This document shows, one piece after another, positions 56,045 through 64,000 of a DNA stretch of 64,000 nucleotides (position 1 is its first letter; every line of letters starts with the position of its first letter). Position numbers and translations under genes: made by a program. The DNA is from Maribacter algarum (ex Lu et al. 2025) (nom. illeg.). GTDB lineage: Bacteria; Bacteroidota; Bacteroidia; Flavobacteriales; Flavobacteriaceae. The notes under the pieces are model-generated. The model saw only the letters and a list, made by a program, of their open reading frames with translations, was not told the DNA's origin and searched no databases. The stretch is from the NCBI GenBank assembly GCA_947495915.1, contig CANMAW010000004.1, positions 186,001-250,000 on the forward strand, in the 5' to 3' direction.

Positions 56045-56065
56045 TTTTGGCTAAAAGAAAAACAT

Positions 56066-56656
56066 ATGCCAACATCTGATAAATTGCAAAGCGCTTTTGA
56101 ACTTTTTGATGCAGCCAATCAAAAAGACCCGAATACCGAGACTTTTGAAGGAAAAGTATTTGCCAAAGAACTACTATATGCACAGCGCATGACGGCACAA
56201 TTGAATGCATTTGCACCAGAAGCATCAGAGGCCTTACAATTAACCGCCCGTTGTCAACATATTTGTCGTTGGGAAATAGCTCGCGAATCATATGACATGA
56301 ATAGAGAGGGGTATCTACGCTGGCGTCAGGCATTAAAGAAGTTTCATGCCCAGAAAGCTGAAGGAATATTAGAAGAAGTTGGATATTCAACCGAATTAAT
56401 TAATACGGTGAAATTCTTATTAGAAAAAAAACAACTCAAGAAAAATGAAGAAACTCAAACTTTAGAAGACGTAGTTTGTTTGGTGTTTTTAGAACACTAT
56501 TTTGCACCTTTTGCGGCCAAACATCCCGAAGATAAAACCATAGATATTCTTCAAAAAACATGGCGCAAAATGTCAGAGAAAGGGCATGAAGCCGCTTTAA
56601 AGCTACCACTTTCTCAAAACTCACTTCGATTAGTTTCGAAAGCTATTAGTAGCTGA
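56066..56656 (+). CDS. DUF4202 family protein
   Basis: 196-aa soluble helical protein. The pattern FELFDAANQKDPN... ELLYAQRMTAQL, then LTARCQHICRWEIARESY and FLEHYFAPFA, fits DUF4202 as I recall it; conserved His/Asp/Glu/Arg residues (ARCQHICRW, EHYF) suggest a small HD-like or metal-binding helical domain. No activity is known. It begins 22 bp after nirD, and such genes are often found beside nitrite reductase, so a role in nitrite assimilation is likely. No membrane or export signal. Confidence 0.78.
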   Translation: MPTSDKLQSAFELFDAANQKDPNTETFEGKVFAKELLYAQRMTAQLNAFAPEASEALQLTARCQHICRWEIARESYDMNREGYLRWRQALKKFHAQKAEGILEEVGYSTELINTVKFLLEKKQLKKNEETQTLEDVVCLVFLEHYFAPFAAKHPEDKTIDILQKTWRKMSEKGHEAALKLPLSQNSLRLVSKAISS

Positions 56657-56687
56657 TAGATTACTTTTGTAAAAAGAAATTGACTTT

Positions 56688-58526
56688 ATGACGGAAAGCA
56701 AACATCAAAAACCACTTGATACGACCATGTTTCTTCGTATTCGTAAGTGGTATTTGGTTGCTTTAGCGGCTATTGCTATCACCGTTATTGTTGCCCAAGT
56801 TCTAATTCAAACACACCTAAACTCTCAACTTAAAGATTCTCGTGTCATTAATGTCGCTGGGCGCCAACGAGCTTTTAGTCAAAAATTGGTAAAAGAGGTA
56901 TTGTTACTTAAGGAAGCTAGTTCTGATCTAAAGAAGCAAGAAATTATCTTTGAAATTGAGCAAACCTTAGCCGTTTGGAAATCATCTCATCGAGGACTGC
57001 AATCAGGTGATACGGGTATTGATGTTCCCGCAGAAAACGATACTGAAATATTGCAGTTATTTAAAAATATTGATGTACACCATCATGCGATGATTGTAGC
57101 AATTGAAGATGTTCTTTCTCAGAATGAAAACTCACAAAATTTTGAAGTTCAGATAGAAGTGCTGTTAAACAATGAACGTGATTTTTTGAGATTGATGGAT
57201 GATATTGTGAATAAATATGATAGCCGAAGTAAAACTCAACTTCAGAATCTTAAAAAGAAAGAATACTGGTTGTTGGGCTTTGCTTTATTAATCTTATTTC
57301 TTGAGATTCAATTGATATTCAGACCACTATCAGTTCAGATACAAAAAACGATCTCGAAATTAATACAGAGTCAAACAGAGTCAGATGCAACTGCCTTTAG
57401 GATAGAGACACTGCTTACAGAAAAAGAAAAGTCTTTAAAAGAATTACAAGAGCTAAATTTTGTCATTGATAATGCAGCGCTTTTTGCAAGTGCTCGAAAA
57501 GACGGAAGCATTGTTTTTATTAGTAAAAAGTTCTTAAGCCTTTTAGGCATTAAAGAACAAGCATTGAGTAAACCTTTGTCTGAAATTTTAACCACTGACG
57601 AAGGGCAACAACAGTATTTAAAAGAAGTACTTAAAAGCAATCTCAAAAAATCGATAAGAAAAGAAGAAATTCAAATTACCACAATAAGCCAAGAGCATGT
57701 TTGGCTAGATATTTCGATTATTCCGATGCATCAAGCTAGCCGAGAACAAAGTATTTTGATATTATGTTCAGATATTACAGAACGTAAACAAAATGCCCTT
57801 AAAGTTGAACAGTTGACCAAAGAGAACTTTGAGGAACGTATGTTGCAAAAGAAAATTCAAGCTAGTCAGATTGTTGAAGGACAAGAAGAGGAACGTAAAC
57901 GTATTGCTAAAGATATACATGATGGCATTGGTCAAATGCTAACCGCTTTACGTTTTAACATTGAATCTATTGATTTAGCGGACATAGAAAAAACAGGAGA
58001 AAAAATTTCTTATTTAAAAGACCTTACTGCAGATCTTATCAAAGGGGTTCGAACAGCTACCTTTAATTTAACACCTCCCGAGCTTAGCGACCACGGTATC
58101 TTACCTGCTCTACATAAAATGACCGTTGAACTTTCTAAACTTACAGGTAAAACTATTTTGTTTGAAAATAAGACGGAATCAAATATTAGATTTGACTCTT
58201 TAGCAGAAACAAATATCTATCGGGTGGTACAAGAAGCCGTAAATAATGCAATTAAATATGCACAAGCCAATTACATTTTGGTTGCTATTAATTTCAAAGA
58301 TGATATACTTAGTATTGTTATTGACGATGACGGTAAAGGCTTTGATAGTTCTATTTTAAATAAAGTACCGAAAAATAATAGCGAAGGTGGTATGGGCTTA
58401 TTTTTTATGAAAGAGCGCATAAGCTATATCAACGGTCGCCTATTTATTAATTCAGAAATTGGCAAAGGCACTCGTGTTACCATTAATTACAAAACTGAAA
58501 AAAAACTTGAACTATATGGAACGTAA
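56688..58526 (+). CDS. Membrane sensor histidine kinase with PilJ/NarX-type sensor domain
   Basis: 612 aa. TM1 at about 22-42 and TM2 at about 193-212 enclose a periplasmic helical domain that begins with INVAGRQRAFSQKL (54-67), the P-box-like motif of PilJ/NarX nitrate sensors. A PAS domain follows (about 255-365), then HisKA_3 with the phospho-His411 in KDIHDGIGQM and an HATPase domain (NNAIKYA, DDDGKGFD, GGMGLFFMKERI). It should sense nitrate or nitrite and phosphorylate a NarL-type regulator. The only one in the window is 39725-40393. It is inside the nir operon. Confidence 0.9.
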   Translation: MTESKHQKPLDTTMFLRIRKWYLVALAAIAITVIVAQVLIQTHLNSQLKDSRVINVAGRQRAFSQKLVKEVLLLKEASSDLKKQEIIFEIEQTLAVWKSSHRGLQSGDTGIDVPAENDTEILQLFKNIDVHHHAMIVAIEDVLSQNENSQNFEVQIEVLLNNERDFLRLMDDIVNKYDSRSKTQLQNLKKKEYWLLGFALLILFLEIQLIFRPLSVQIQKTISKLIQSQTESDATAFRIETLLTEKEKSLKELQELNFVIDNAALFASARKDGSIVFISKKFLSLLGIKEQALSKPLSEILTTDEGQQQYLKEVLKSNLKKSIRKEEIQITTISQEHVWLDISIIPMHQASREQSILILCSDITERKQNALKVEQLTKENFEERMLQKKIQASQIVEGQEEERKRIAKDIHDGIGQMLTALRFNIESIDLADIEKTGEKISYLKDLTADLIKGVRTATFNLTPPELSDHGILPALHKMTVELSKLTGKTILFENKTESNIRFDSLAETNIYRVVQEAVNNAIKYAQANYILVAINFKDDILSIVIDDDGKGFDSSILNKVPKNNSEGGMGLFFMKERISYINGRLFINSEIGKGTRVTINYKTEKKLELYGT

Positions 58527-59100
58527 TGAATTATATCCCGTTTTTCTAAAAGTTTCACAACTGAATATCTTAATTGTAGGCGGTGGTCATGTGGCAGAAG
58601 AAAAATTAACATTTCTCTTGAAATCGAGTCCGAACGCGAAAGTTGAAATGGTTTCTCCAATGTATCGTGAAGGTACGATAGCACTTGCTAAAAATCATAA
58701 TGTGACTATGCATCAGGCTCCCTATGACTCTAATTTCTTAATTGGGGCACACATGGTTATAGCCACTACTGATCACATTTCGGTAAACGAACAGGTCTAT
58801 CATGATTGTCGAACTAGAAACATCTTGGTAAACGTTGCCGACAACCCGCCTTACTGTGATTTTTACATGGGTGGTATTGTTACCAAAGGAAATGTAAAAG
58901 TTGCAATATCTACTAATGGAAAGTCACCTACAACGGCCAAAAGATTACGCCAATTTTTTGAAGATATTATACCCGACAATATTGATGATTTAGTTAAAAA
59001 TCTCAACGAGTTCAGAAAAACAATAAAAGGTGATTTTGAAGAAAAAGTTGAGACTCTAAATGAGTTTACAAAAGGATTAGTTGAAAAAAAACATAAATAA
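58516..59100 (+). CDS. Precorrin-2 dehydrogenase / sirohydrochlorin ferrochelatase (Met8/CysG N-domain type)
   Basis: 194 aa from ATG at 58516; the longer TTG frame at 58459 is deep in the kinase gene and unconserved. MERNELYPVFLKVSQLNILIVGGGHVAEEKL shows the substrate segment and NAD-binding loop of the family; VADNPPYCDFYMGGIV and ISTNGKSPTTAKRLR are the catalytic and helical parts. It oxidises precorrin-2 and may insert iron to make siroheme for NirB. It overlaps the kinase gene by 11 bp and pairs with the separate cobA. Confidence 0.93.
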   Translation: MERNELYPVFLKVSQLNILIVGGGHVAEEKLTFLLKSSPNAKVEMVSPMYREGTIALAKNHNVTMHQAPYDSNFLIGAHMVIATTDHISVNEQVYHDCRTRNILVNVADNPPYCDFYMGGIVTKGNVKVAISTNGKSPTTAKRLRQFFEDIIPDNIDDLVKNLNEFRKTIKGDFEEKVETLNEFTKGLVEKKHK

Positions 59101-59468
59101 TGAAGATACGAATTAGGGGAAATTCCATACGATATCGATTAACTAAATCTGAAGTTGATACTTTTTGCGACACAGGTTATATTGAAGAAACAACCAATAT
59201 CGGTAATACAATATTTAAATACGCCTTAAAAGCGAAAGAGGGAGTTGATACTATTGATGCGGAATATAAAGACAATACCATCATATTATATTTAGACTAT
59301 CACCAAAGTAAAAACTGGAATAAATCTAGTCAAGTTGGTTTTGATCATAAATTAAAAAAAACTGATACTCCTATTTTGAATCTTTTAATTGAAAAAGACT
59401 TCGTATGTATGGATGAAACCACTGAAGATCAATCAGATAATTACCCCAACCCTAAAGCAATAGTATAG
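59100..59468 (+). CDS. Conserved-looking small protein at end of nir operon, unknown
   Basis: 122 aa, soluble. The start is MKIRIRGNSIRYRLTKSEVDTF, a basic beta-strand/helix segment, then alternating strands (TIDAEYKDNTIILYLDY) and an acidic tail with a CMDETTEDQ segment. I do not recognise a characterised family. Its ATG overlaps the stop of the siroheme gene (TAATG), so it is translationally coupled and probably works in siroheme or nitrite metabolism. No metal-binding motif is obvious. Confidence 0.65.
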   Translation: MKIRIRGNSIRYRLTKSEVDTFCDTGYIEETTNIGNTIFKYALKAKEGVDTIDAEYKDNTIILYLDYHQSKNWNKSSQVGFDHKLKKTDTPILNLLIEKDFVCMDETTEDQSDNYPNPKAIV

Positions 59469-59487
59469 TATAGCAAATCAATCATAA

Positions 59488-60573
59488 TTAAATCGAAATA
59501 CGAGTTGTAGATAATTGCGAATTGCTTTCAAATAATTCTTCATTTCTTAATTTAGCCTGGCTTTTTAAACGGCCAAACAACTGCATATTAAAGAATCTAT
59601 GGTACTTGAATTTCTTTTTAAAAACATAAGCTGCAGTATCGCTTTTCATGATTTTTACACTTCCATGAATTACTTCAAAAGGAATTTTATAAAAATTACT
59701 GACACCAATATCAACTATTCTAGAAGTCATTTTTGCAATAGAACTCTTCGATGATTCAGCATTTACCGAAATTTTGCTAATAAGATCATGCGAAGAAGTT
59801 TCAATGTTTTTGACTAGGGTGTCGAAGTGTTTTAGATCATAAGAATCATCTGCATCTAAAAATCCGACATATTCTAATTGCTCTGACCTTAATAAATGTT
59901 GAACGCCTTTTCTAATTGCTTCAGATCTATCTACCTTTTGTTTATAATTAAGTACAGTTATACTTGCCGAGTTACGGTCTCTTAATCTTCGTAACTCTCT
60001 GAGAGTATTATCGGTACTGGCGTCATTAACAAAACACAATTGGTACCCTAGATTTCTAATTGCAAAAGTTTGTAGCTCATTTCTAAGGATAGCATTTTCA
60101 GAATTATTACAATACACCACAATACCAATAGCCCTTTTCTTAATAATTTGTTTCTCACGAATGATCTGCTTTTGATTTAATTGATATTCTAAATCACCAA
60201 GAATTTCTTTAATTCGATCTGCTAACTCATTTAAACTTATTGGTTTTTCAAGATATTTATTAATTCCTAAATTGTAATTCTGGGCAATAATTGATTGATT
60301 GGTATTACCAGACATAACCAGAATAGGGGTATCTCTTTTCATAAAAGTACGAATGTATTTGACAACCTCAGTGCCGGTACATGCGACTAATTCGGTACCT
60401 GACATTTCAGGCATATTCATATCTAGAACAACTAAATCAGGTTGAAAACTATTGTATTTGTAAACACCTTCTTCAACAGAATTTGCAGTTTGTACAATAT
60501 ATCCAAACGCTGTTAATCGTTTTTTCACAGCTAATACAATTAGCTTCTGATCATCAATTACTAAAATCTTCAT
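59488..60573 (-). CDS. Response regulator receiver fused to a family 2 glycosyltransferase-like domain
   Basis: 361 aa from ATG at 60573 (an upstream GTG adds seven residues). Residues 1-125 are a receiver: ILVIDDQKL, phosphoacceptor Asp in VVLDMNMPEMSG, Lys in YLEKPI. After a helical linker (about 125-145), residues ~148-300 show GT2 features: FVNDASTDNTLRELRRL, YKQKVDRSEAIRKGVQ and GFLDADDSYD (DxD-like). This is a rare fusion: phosphorylation may switch a transferase, or the GT domain may be a binding module. Convergent with the nir operon with a 19-bp gap. Confidence 0.82.
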   Translation of the reverse strand: MKILVIDDQKLIVLAVKKRLTAFGYIVQTANSVEEGVYKYNSFQPDLVVLDMNMPEMSGTELVACTGTEVVKYIRTFMKRDTPILVMSGNTNQSIIAQNYNLGINKYLEKPISLNELADRIKEILGDLEYQLNQKQIIREKQIIKKRAIGIVVYCNNSENAILRNELQTFAIRNLGYQLCFVNDASTDNTLRELRRLRDRNSASITVLNYKQKVDRSEAIRKGVQHLLRSEQLEYVGFLDADDSYDLKHFDTLVKNIETSSHDLISKISVNAESSKSSIAKMTSRIVDIGVSNFYKIPFEVIHGSVKIMKSDTAAYVFKKKFKYHRFFNMQLFGRLKSQAKLRNEELFESNSQLSTTRISI

Positions 60574-60774
60574 AAAAATGTATTTGCTATACACTAAAAA
60601 TTTGGTCGTGTATAATAGTTGATTTCACCACAAAATTAAATGATCATCAAACATCTATAGACCGTCGATTGCCCACTAGCAATTAACTATCGATGAACGG
60701 TAAATTGTTTTCGATTGTCAAAACACTTCAACAAATACAATAATAACCTATTTATTGTGTTATATTTTCTTACA

Positions 60775-63700
60775 ATGAAACCGACCAAAAAAACGAATAC
60801 TTTATTGATTCTCGCCCTTATCGTTGGCTTAGCATTTCATGGCTCAGCGATATTTTTTACGCTTGAATACACCTACGATGCATTAATACATTTGTTCTTC
60901 GCAGATCATTATGCTGATAGTTGGTTTGACCCATGGGAATATCGATGGTACACAGGTTTCACTGTACAATCATATCCCCCATTAGTACATCAAGTAATTG
61001 GAATACTTTCCTATATCGGAGGGCTTAAATTCGGAATGTATACCGTTGCTCTAATTGCGATTGTACTATTTATTACCGGAGCCTATCGTTATACTTTACT
61101 AATGACAGGCAGTCGAAGAATTGCTGGCTACGGGGCTGTACTTGCGGTCTTTTCATCAACATTCGTAGAAACTTTGCACATATTTGGACAATTACCCAGC
61201 GTATCTGCCCTGTCTATTCTTCTACATTCTATGACTGAAATTTACCTGTGGATTAAAACTGGTAAAACTAGATACTTTGTAACCTCAGTATCAATGCTTG
61301 CTGTTACCGTTACATCACATCATGTTACTCCGCTTTTCGGAATGGTCTTTTTTATTGCACCATTAATTGGTATGGCAGTAATGGATGCTTCAAGAGAGAA
61401 AGTAGATTCTTACAAAGCACTTTCATTTAAAATATTCTGGTCAACGACACTACAACACTTTTGGCGAATCGCTAAATTTGGTTTTACCGCAATCTTCTTA
61501 TTAGTATTCTGTATTTTTCCATATTGGTATAATTCTAAAAGAAATCCTATTACACAGGTGGCAATACCACATGGTTCAAGAGACAACTTTTTAGAAGTGA
61601 CTTCTTCGGGCTTAGTATTTTTTGTTATTCCTTGGGGTATATTTCTATTTGTACTACCCTATTTCTTTTACCGCTATTATAGCAAACGCTATGTTTTCTT
61701 TGGTTTATCATTTACCTTATTAACCATATTAGGAACTGGAGGCTCTACCCCTGTTCCTTTAATGATGCTGGGTGAAACAGCCTTTAATATTCTAACTTTA
61801 GATAGGTTTACTTTATGGGCAACTATAATGGCTTTACCCATTTTTGCCGAGTTTGCTTACCGAATGGTTGAAGGAGATTTAAAAACCCTTGTACAAAAGA
61901 AATTTGGAGCTGTTTATCATCGTGTTTTAGGTGGCCTTATAGCTGGTGGTATGTTATTTATGGTTTTGTTTACCATGACTTTAGGCTATTTTAGACCCTC
62001 GCAACCTGCCAAAATAAAAATGCTTCCCATCGTAAACTTCCTTGGGGCCGATTCACATGATGCTTGGCGTTATTTACCCTTAGGTTTTGGTGATCAAATG
62101 GCCTGGTTATCGGCACAAACTAATGCCATGACTGTAGATGGTAATTACCATTCTGCACGAAGATTACCCGAACTTACTACAAGGGCTATTGAACGTATTG
62201 AAAACTCGAAATTTAGGGGTGTTGAAGGTATTGGATCTTTACAACAATTTTTAACGGTACCAGAAAAATACAACCTGAAATACATTTTTTCAAACGATAA
62301 ATTCTATGATCCAATACTATATTATTGTGGTTGGCAACGATTACAGCAATTAGAAAATGGAATTATGGTGTGGGAAAAACTCAATGTGGCCCCCATACCA
62401 CAAATAATGCCCAAGCAAGACGTGCCAGCCATTATGAAAATAATGTGGGGCATCATACCACTATCGACAGTACTTATTGCCTTTTTCATTAATATTCAAA
62501 TGATATGGGTACGTCTGCTAAAATCAAAAAAAACAGAAGTACATTCCTTTCGAAAACTGGAGTTACCTTATAATAAATTTCCATCGAAACTATTAATATT
62601 TTCACATTGGTGGGCCTTAATAGTGCTCATCTGTTTAGGATACGGTATTTACCTGTTTTATGTCAAAAATGTAGCTCAACTTTCGCCCAACAACGTGGTA
62701 GAATCATATTACGATGCACTCGATTTTAAAGAATTTTCTAGAGCCCATTCTTATCTAGACCCTGCGAGTGACATTGATATTGCGCAATATATGCTTGAAG
62801 TTTCGGTAACCGATGGTATTTTGAGTTCCTATGCAAAAATGGATTCTTTAGGGGTTGAAATATATGATGTAACAGAAAATAGCGCAAAGGCAAAAGTAGC
62901 AACGAGATGGATTACTCCCTTAGAAAACATCTTTTCAAGTGACTATCACGAACTGGTAAAAGTTGATAACAAGTGGTATATCAAACCCTCAAAATTTGAT
63001 AATGATATCCCTCCAGATCAGCTGTTTACCGCCAATGGTACCACGTTTTATAATCATGGCCGAAGAAAAATAACAACCCAAGAAACCTATCATGAAGATG
63101 TTTTAAAACAACCTGTTTTAGAAATTCTATCCGCTAAATTGGTAAAGTATAAGGGGCAATACAGCATTATAGGCGAATTGCAAAATGTAGATAATACCCC
63201 TGCAGATATTGTCATCAAGGCTACCTTATATAATGATGCAAATAAAGAGTTGGCCAATTATAATGCGAAACACCACATAAAGCATAAACTCATGCCTAAA
63301 GAGACCACTACATTCAAAATTAACTTTGAAGGTATAGCCTGGTCATCAACAAAAGATACCTTACCCCCAACTTTTGACCCCGATCAATTTACACCAGTAA
63401 GTTTTGAAGAACAACCTACAAAATTTAATATTCAATCTGCAGGAAACACTGCCAATACTGATCTATATAAACATGTGGCCTTACAAGACTTAACCTACAG
63501 TGATCAAGGTTTCAATGGGGTTCTTTTTAATTCAGGTGTTCAAGAAGTTACCATACCTCAACTTATTATTTCTTACTACGATGACAATAATGAATTGCTT
63601 TGGGTAGATCACAAATTCGTAGCTGAGGGGGTTCGAATACAACGAAAACAATTCTTTAATTACAAACCTCTTGAGCTTGACAGCTTAGAAATTATCAGTA

Positions 63701-63870
63701 GTAGTTTGAAAAATTGTTTTGTAAACGGTTTACCTAACCAAGCTATTGCCGACAAAATTTTCCCAAATAGAAAATTGATTCATGGTAGGCAACAAACGCA
63801 ACCATTTAAAGGCAAGGGATTTGACTATTTAAAATTTGAAATAAACAGCTATATCGGTAACCCCAAATAA
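60775..63870 (+). CDS. Large GT-C-like multi-pass membrane protein with extracytoplasmic C-terminus
   Basis: 1031 aa from ATG at 60775; the TTG at 60715 adds an unconserved stretch. The first ~430 residues carry about ten membrane helices. An acidic first loop reads YTYDALIHLFFADHYADSWF, like GT-C glycosyltransferases or PTPS-related membrane proteins. Two further helices occur near 565-585 and 630-650, and the last ~370 residues are soluble, with a SnoaL-like segment (NVVESYYDALDFKEF) and beta-sandwich repeats. It may build or export a surface polysaccharide with the REC-GT2 protein next door, but substrate and reaction are unknown. Confidence 0.7.
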   Translation: MKPTKKTNTLLILALIVGLAFHGSAIFFTLEYTYDALIHLFFADHYADSWFDPWEYRWYTGFTVQSYPPLVHQVIGILSYIGGLKFGMYTVALIAIVLFITGAYRYTLLMTGSRRIAGYGAVLAVFSSTFVETLHIFGQLPSVSALSILLHSMTEIYLWIKTGKTRYFVTSVSMLAVTVTSHHVTPLFGMVFFIAPLIGMAVMDASREKVDSYKALSFKIFWSTTLQHFWRIAKFGFTAIFLLVFCIFPYWYNSKRNPITQVAIPHGSRDNFLEVTSSGLVFFVIPWGIFLFVLPYFFYRYYSKRYVFFGLSFTLLTILGTGGSTPVPLMMLGETAFNILTLDRFTLWATIMALPIFAEFAYRMVEGDLKTLVQKKFGAVYHRVLGGLIAGGMLFMVLFTMTLGYFRPSQPAKIKMLPIVNFLGADSHDAWRYLPLGFGDQMAWLSAQTNAMTVDGNYHSARRLPELTTRAIERIENSKFRGVEGIGSLQQFLTVPEKYNLKYIFSNDKFYDPILYYCGWQRLQQLENGIMVWEKLNVAPIPQIMPKQDVPAIMKIMWGIIPLSTVLIAFFINIQMIWVRLLKSKKTEVHSFRKLELPYNKFPSKLLIFSHWWALIVLICLGYGIYLFYVKNVAQLSPNNVVESYYDALDFKEFSRAHSYLDPASDIDIAQYMLEVSVTDGILSSYAKMDSLGVEIYDVTENSAKAKVATRWITPLENIFSSDYHELVKVDNKWYIKPSKFDNDIPPDQLFTANGTTFYNHGRRKITTQETYHEDVLKQPVLEILSAKLVKYKGQYSIIGELQNVDNTPADIVIKATLYNDANKELANYNAKHHIKHKLMPKETTTFKINFEGIAWSSTKDTLPPTFDPDQFTPVSFEEQPTKFNIQSAGNTANTDLYKHVALQDLTYSDQGFNGVLFNSGVQEVTIPQLIISYYDDNNELLWVDHKFVAEGVRIQRKQFFNYKPLELDSLEIISSSLKNCFVNGLPNQAIADKIFPNRKLIHGRQQTQPFKGKGFDYLKFEINSYIGNPK

Positions 63871-63871
63871 T

Positions 63872-64000
63872 ATGCGTAGTGTAGCCGTAATCATATGTAG
63901 CCTAATTTTTATTTGTTGTTCTTCGAAAAAAGAAGAATCGCAAAAACTTAAGCGAATACCTAATGCGTCACTTGTTTCAAAAAAAACCAATTATATAGCT
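63872..64000 (+). CDS. Lipoprotein, N-terminus only (cut by right edge)
   Basis: ATG at 63872, one base after the GT-C-like gene stop; 43 codons are open to the window edge. The product starts MRSVAVIICSLIFICCSSKK, a lipoprotein signal with adjacent cysteines in the lipobox region. The rest is too short to classify. The tight spacing makes it part of the same transcript as the membrane protein. Confidence 0.7.
   Translation, partial: MRSVAVIICSLIFICCSSKKEESQKLKRIPNASLVSKKTNYIA

Noticed and set aside
56001-56390. 129-codon open frame on the minus strand
   Set aside because: Antisense to nirD and the DUF4202 gene, with no recognisable features.
1-64000. CRISPR arrays, tRNA/rRNA genes, insertion sequences, phage genes
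   Set aside because: No regularly spaced repeats, transposase-like proteins, integrases or RNA gene signatures were seen on either strand by eye.

Overview
The window looks like a chromosomal segment of a marine Bacteroidetes bacterium, most likely Flavobacteriaceae. The evidence is AT-rich DNA, promoter -7 boxes of the TAnnTTTG type, few Shine-Dalgarno sequences, many sulfatases, a PL7 alginate lyase and many lipoprotein signals. This assignment rests on gene content and motifs only; no rRNA, tRNA, CRISPR array, insertion sequence or phage gene was seen.

Region 1 (1-30.2 kb, almost all on the minus strand) is an algal-glycan catabolic island without SusC/SusD. It holds four intact S1-type sulfatases and one internally deleted sulfatase, a GH97 glycosidase of the retaining (alpha-galactosidase-like) type, a beta-propeller glycosidase-like lipoprotein, an MFS sugar porter, a galactarolactone-cycloisomerase-like enolase-superfamily enzyme, a GMC oxidoreductase (cut by the left edge) and a sugar isomerase/epimerase-like protein. 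At its centre is a compact operon (P450, [2Fe-2S] ferredoxin, ferredoxin reductase, zinc alcohol dehydrogenase, esterase) that matches the oxidative O-demethylation system for methylated algal sugars, with enzymes that could dispose of the formaldehyde. Two paralogous AraC regulators flank it. Two separate gene pairs each join an exported FAD oxidoreductase, carrying a carbohydrate-binding-like module, to a 372-residue protein with an NqrC/RnfG-like (S/A)GAT flavinylation motif. I regard these pairs as an undescribed periplasmic sugar-oxidation module.

Region 2 (30.3-39.5 kb) contains the assimilatory nitrate reductase (a fusion of molybdopterin, FAD reductase and BFD domains) with a rubredoxin-fused partner, a Cys/Met-type PLP enzyme, a small secreted protein and a PL7 alginate lyase behind a perfect 12-bp palindrome.

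Region 3 (39.7-59.5 kb) is a nitrate/nitrite assimilation and NO-handling region. It has a NarL-type response regulator, an NrtABCD transporter with an outer-membrane porin, a globin-led electron-transfer operon (haem-c lipoprotein, two-haem cytochrome b, flavin/2Fe-2S reductase, pentahaem cytochrome c), a Crp/Fnr regulator with FNR-like cysteines, a truncated globin, split siroheme synthesis (cobA plus a Met8-like gene), nirBD, a DUF4202 gene and a NarX/PilJ-type sensor kinase. Seven promoters here and at nasA share a 16-bp palindrome TA(C/A)GTA-N4-TAC(G/T)TA, which has the 5-4-5 geometry of FNR sites but different half-sites. It ties the nitrogen genes into one candidate regulon.

Region 4 (59.5-64 kb) holds a response-regulator/glycosyltransferase-2 fusion, a large GT-C-like membrane protein and the start of a lipoprotein gene cut by the right edge.
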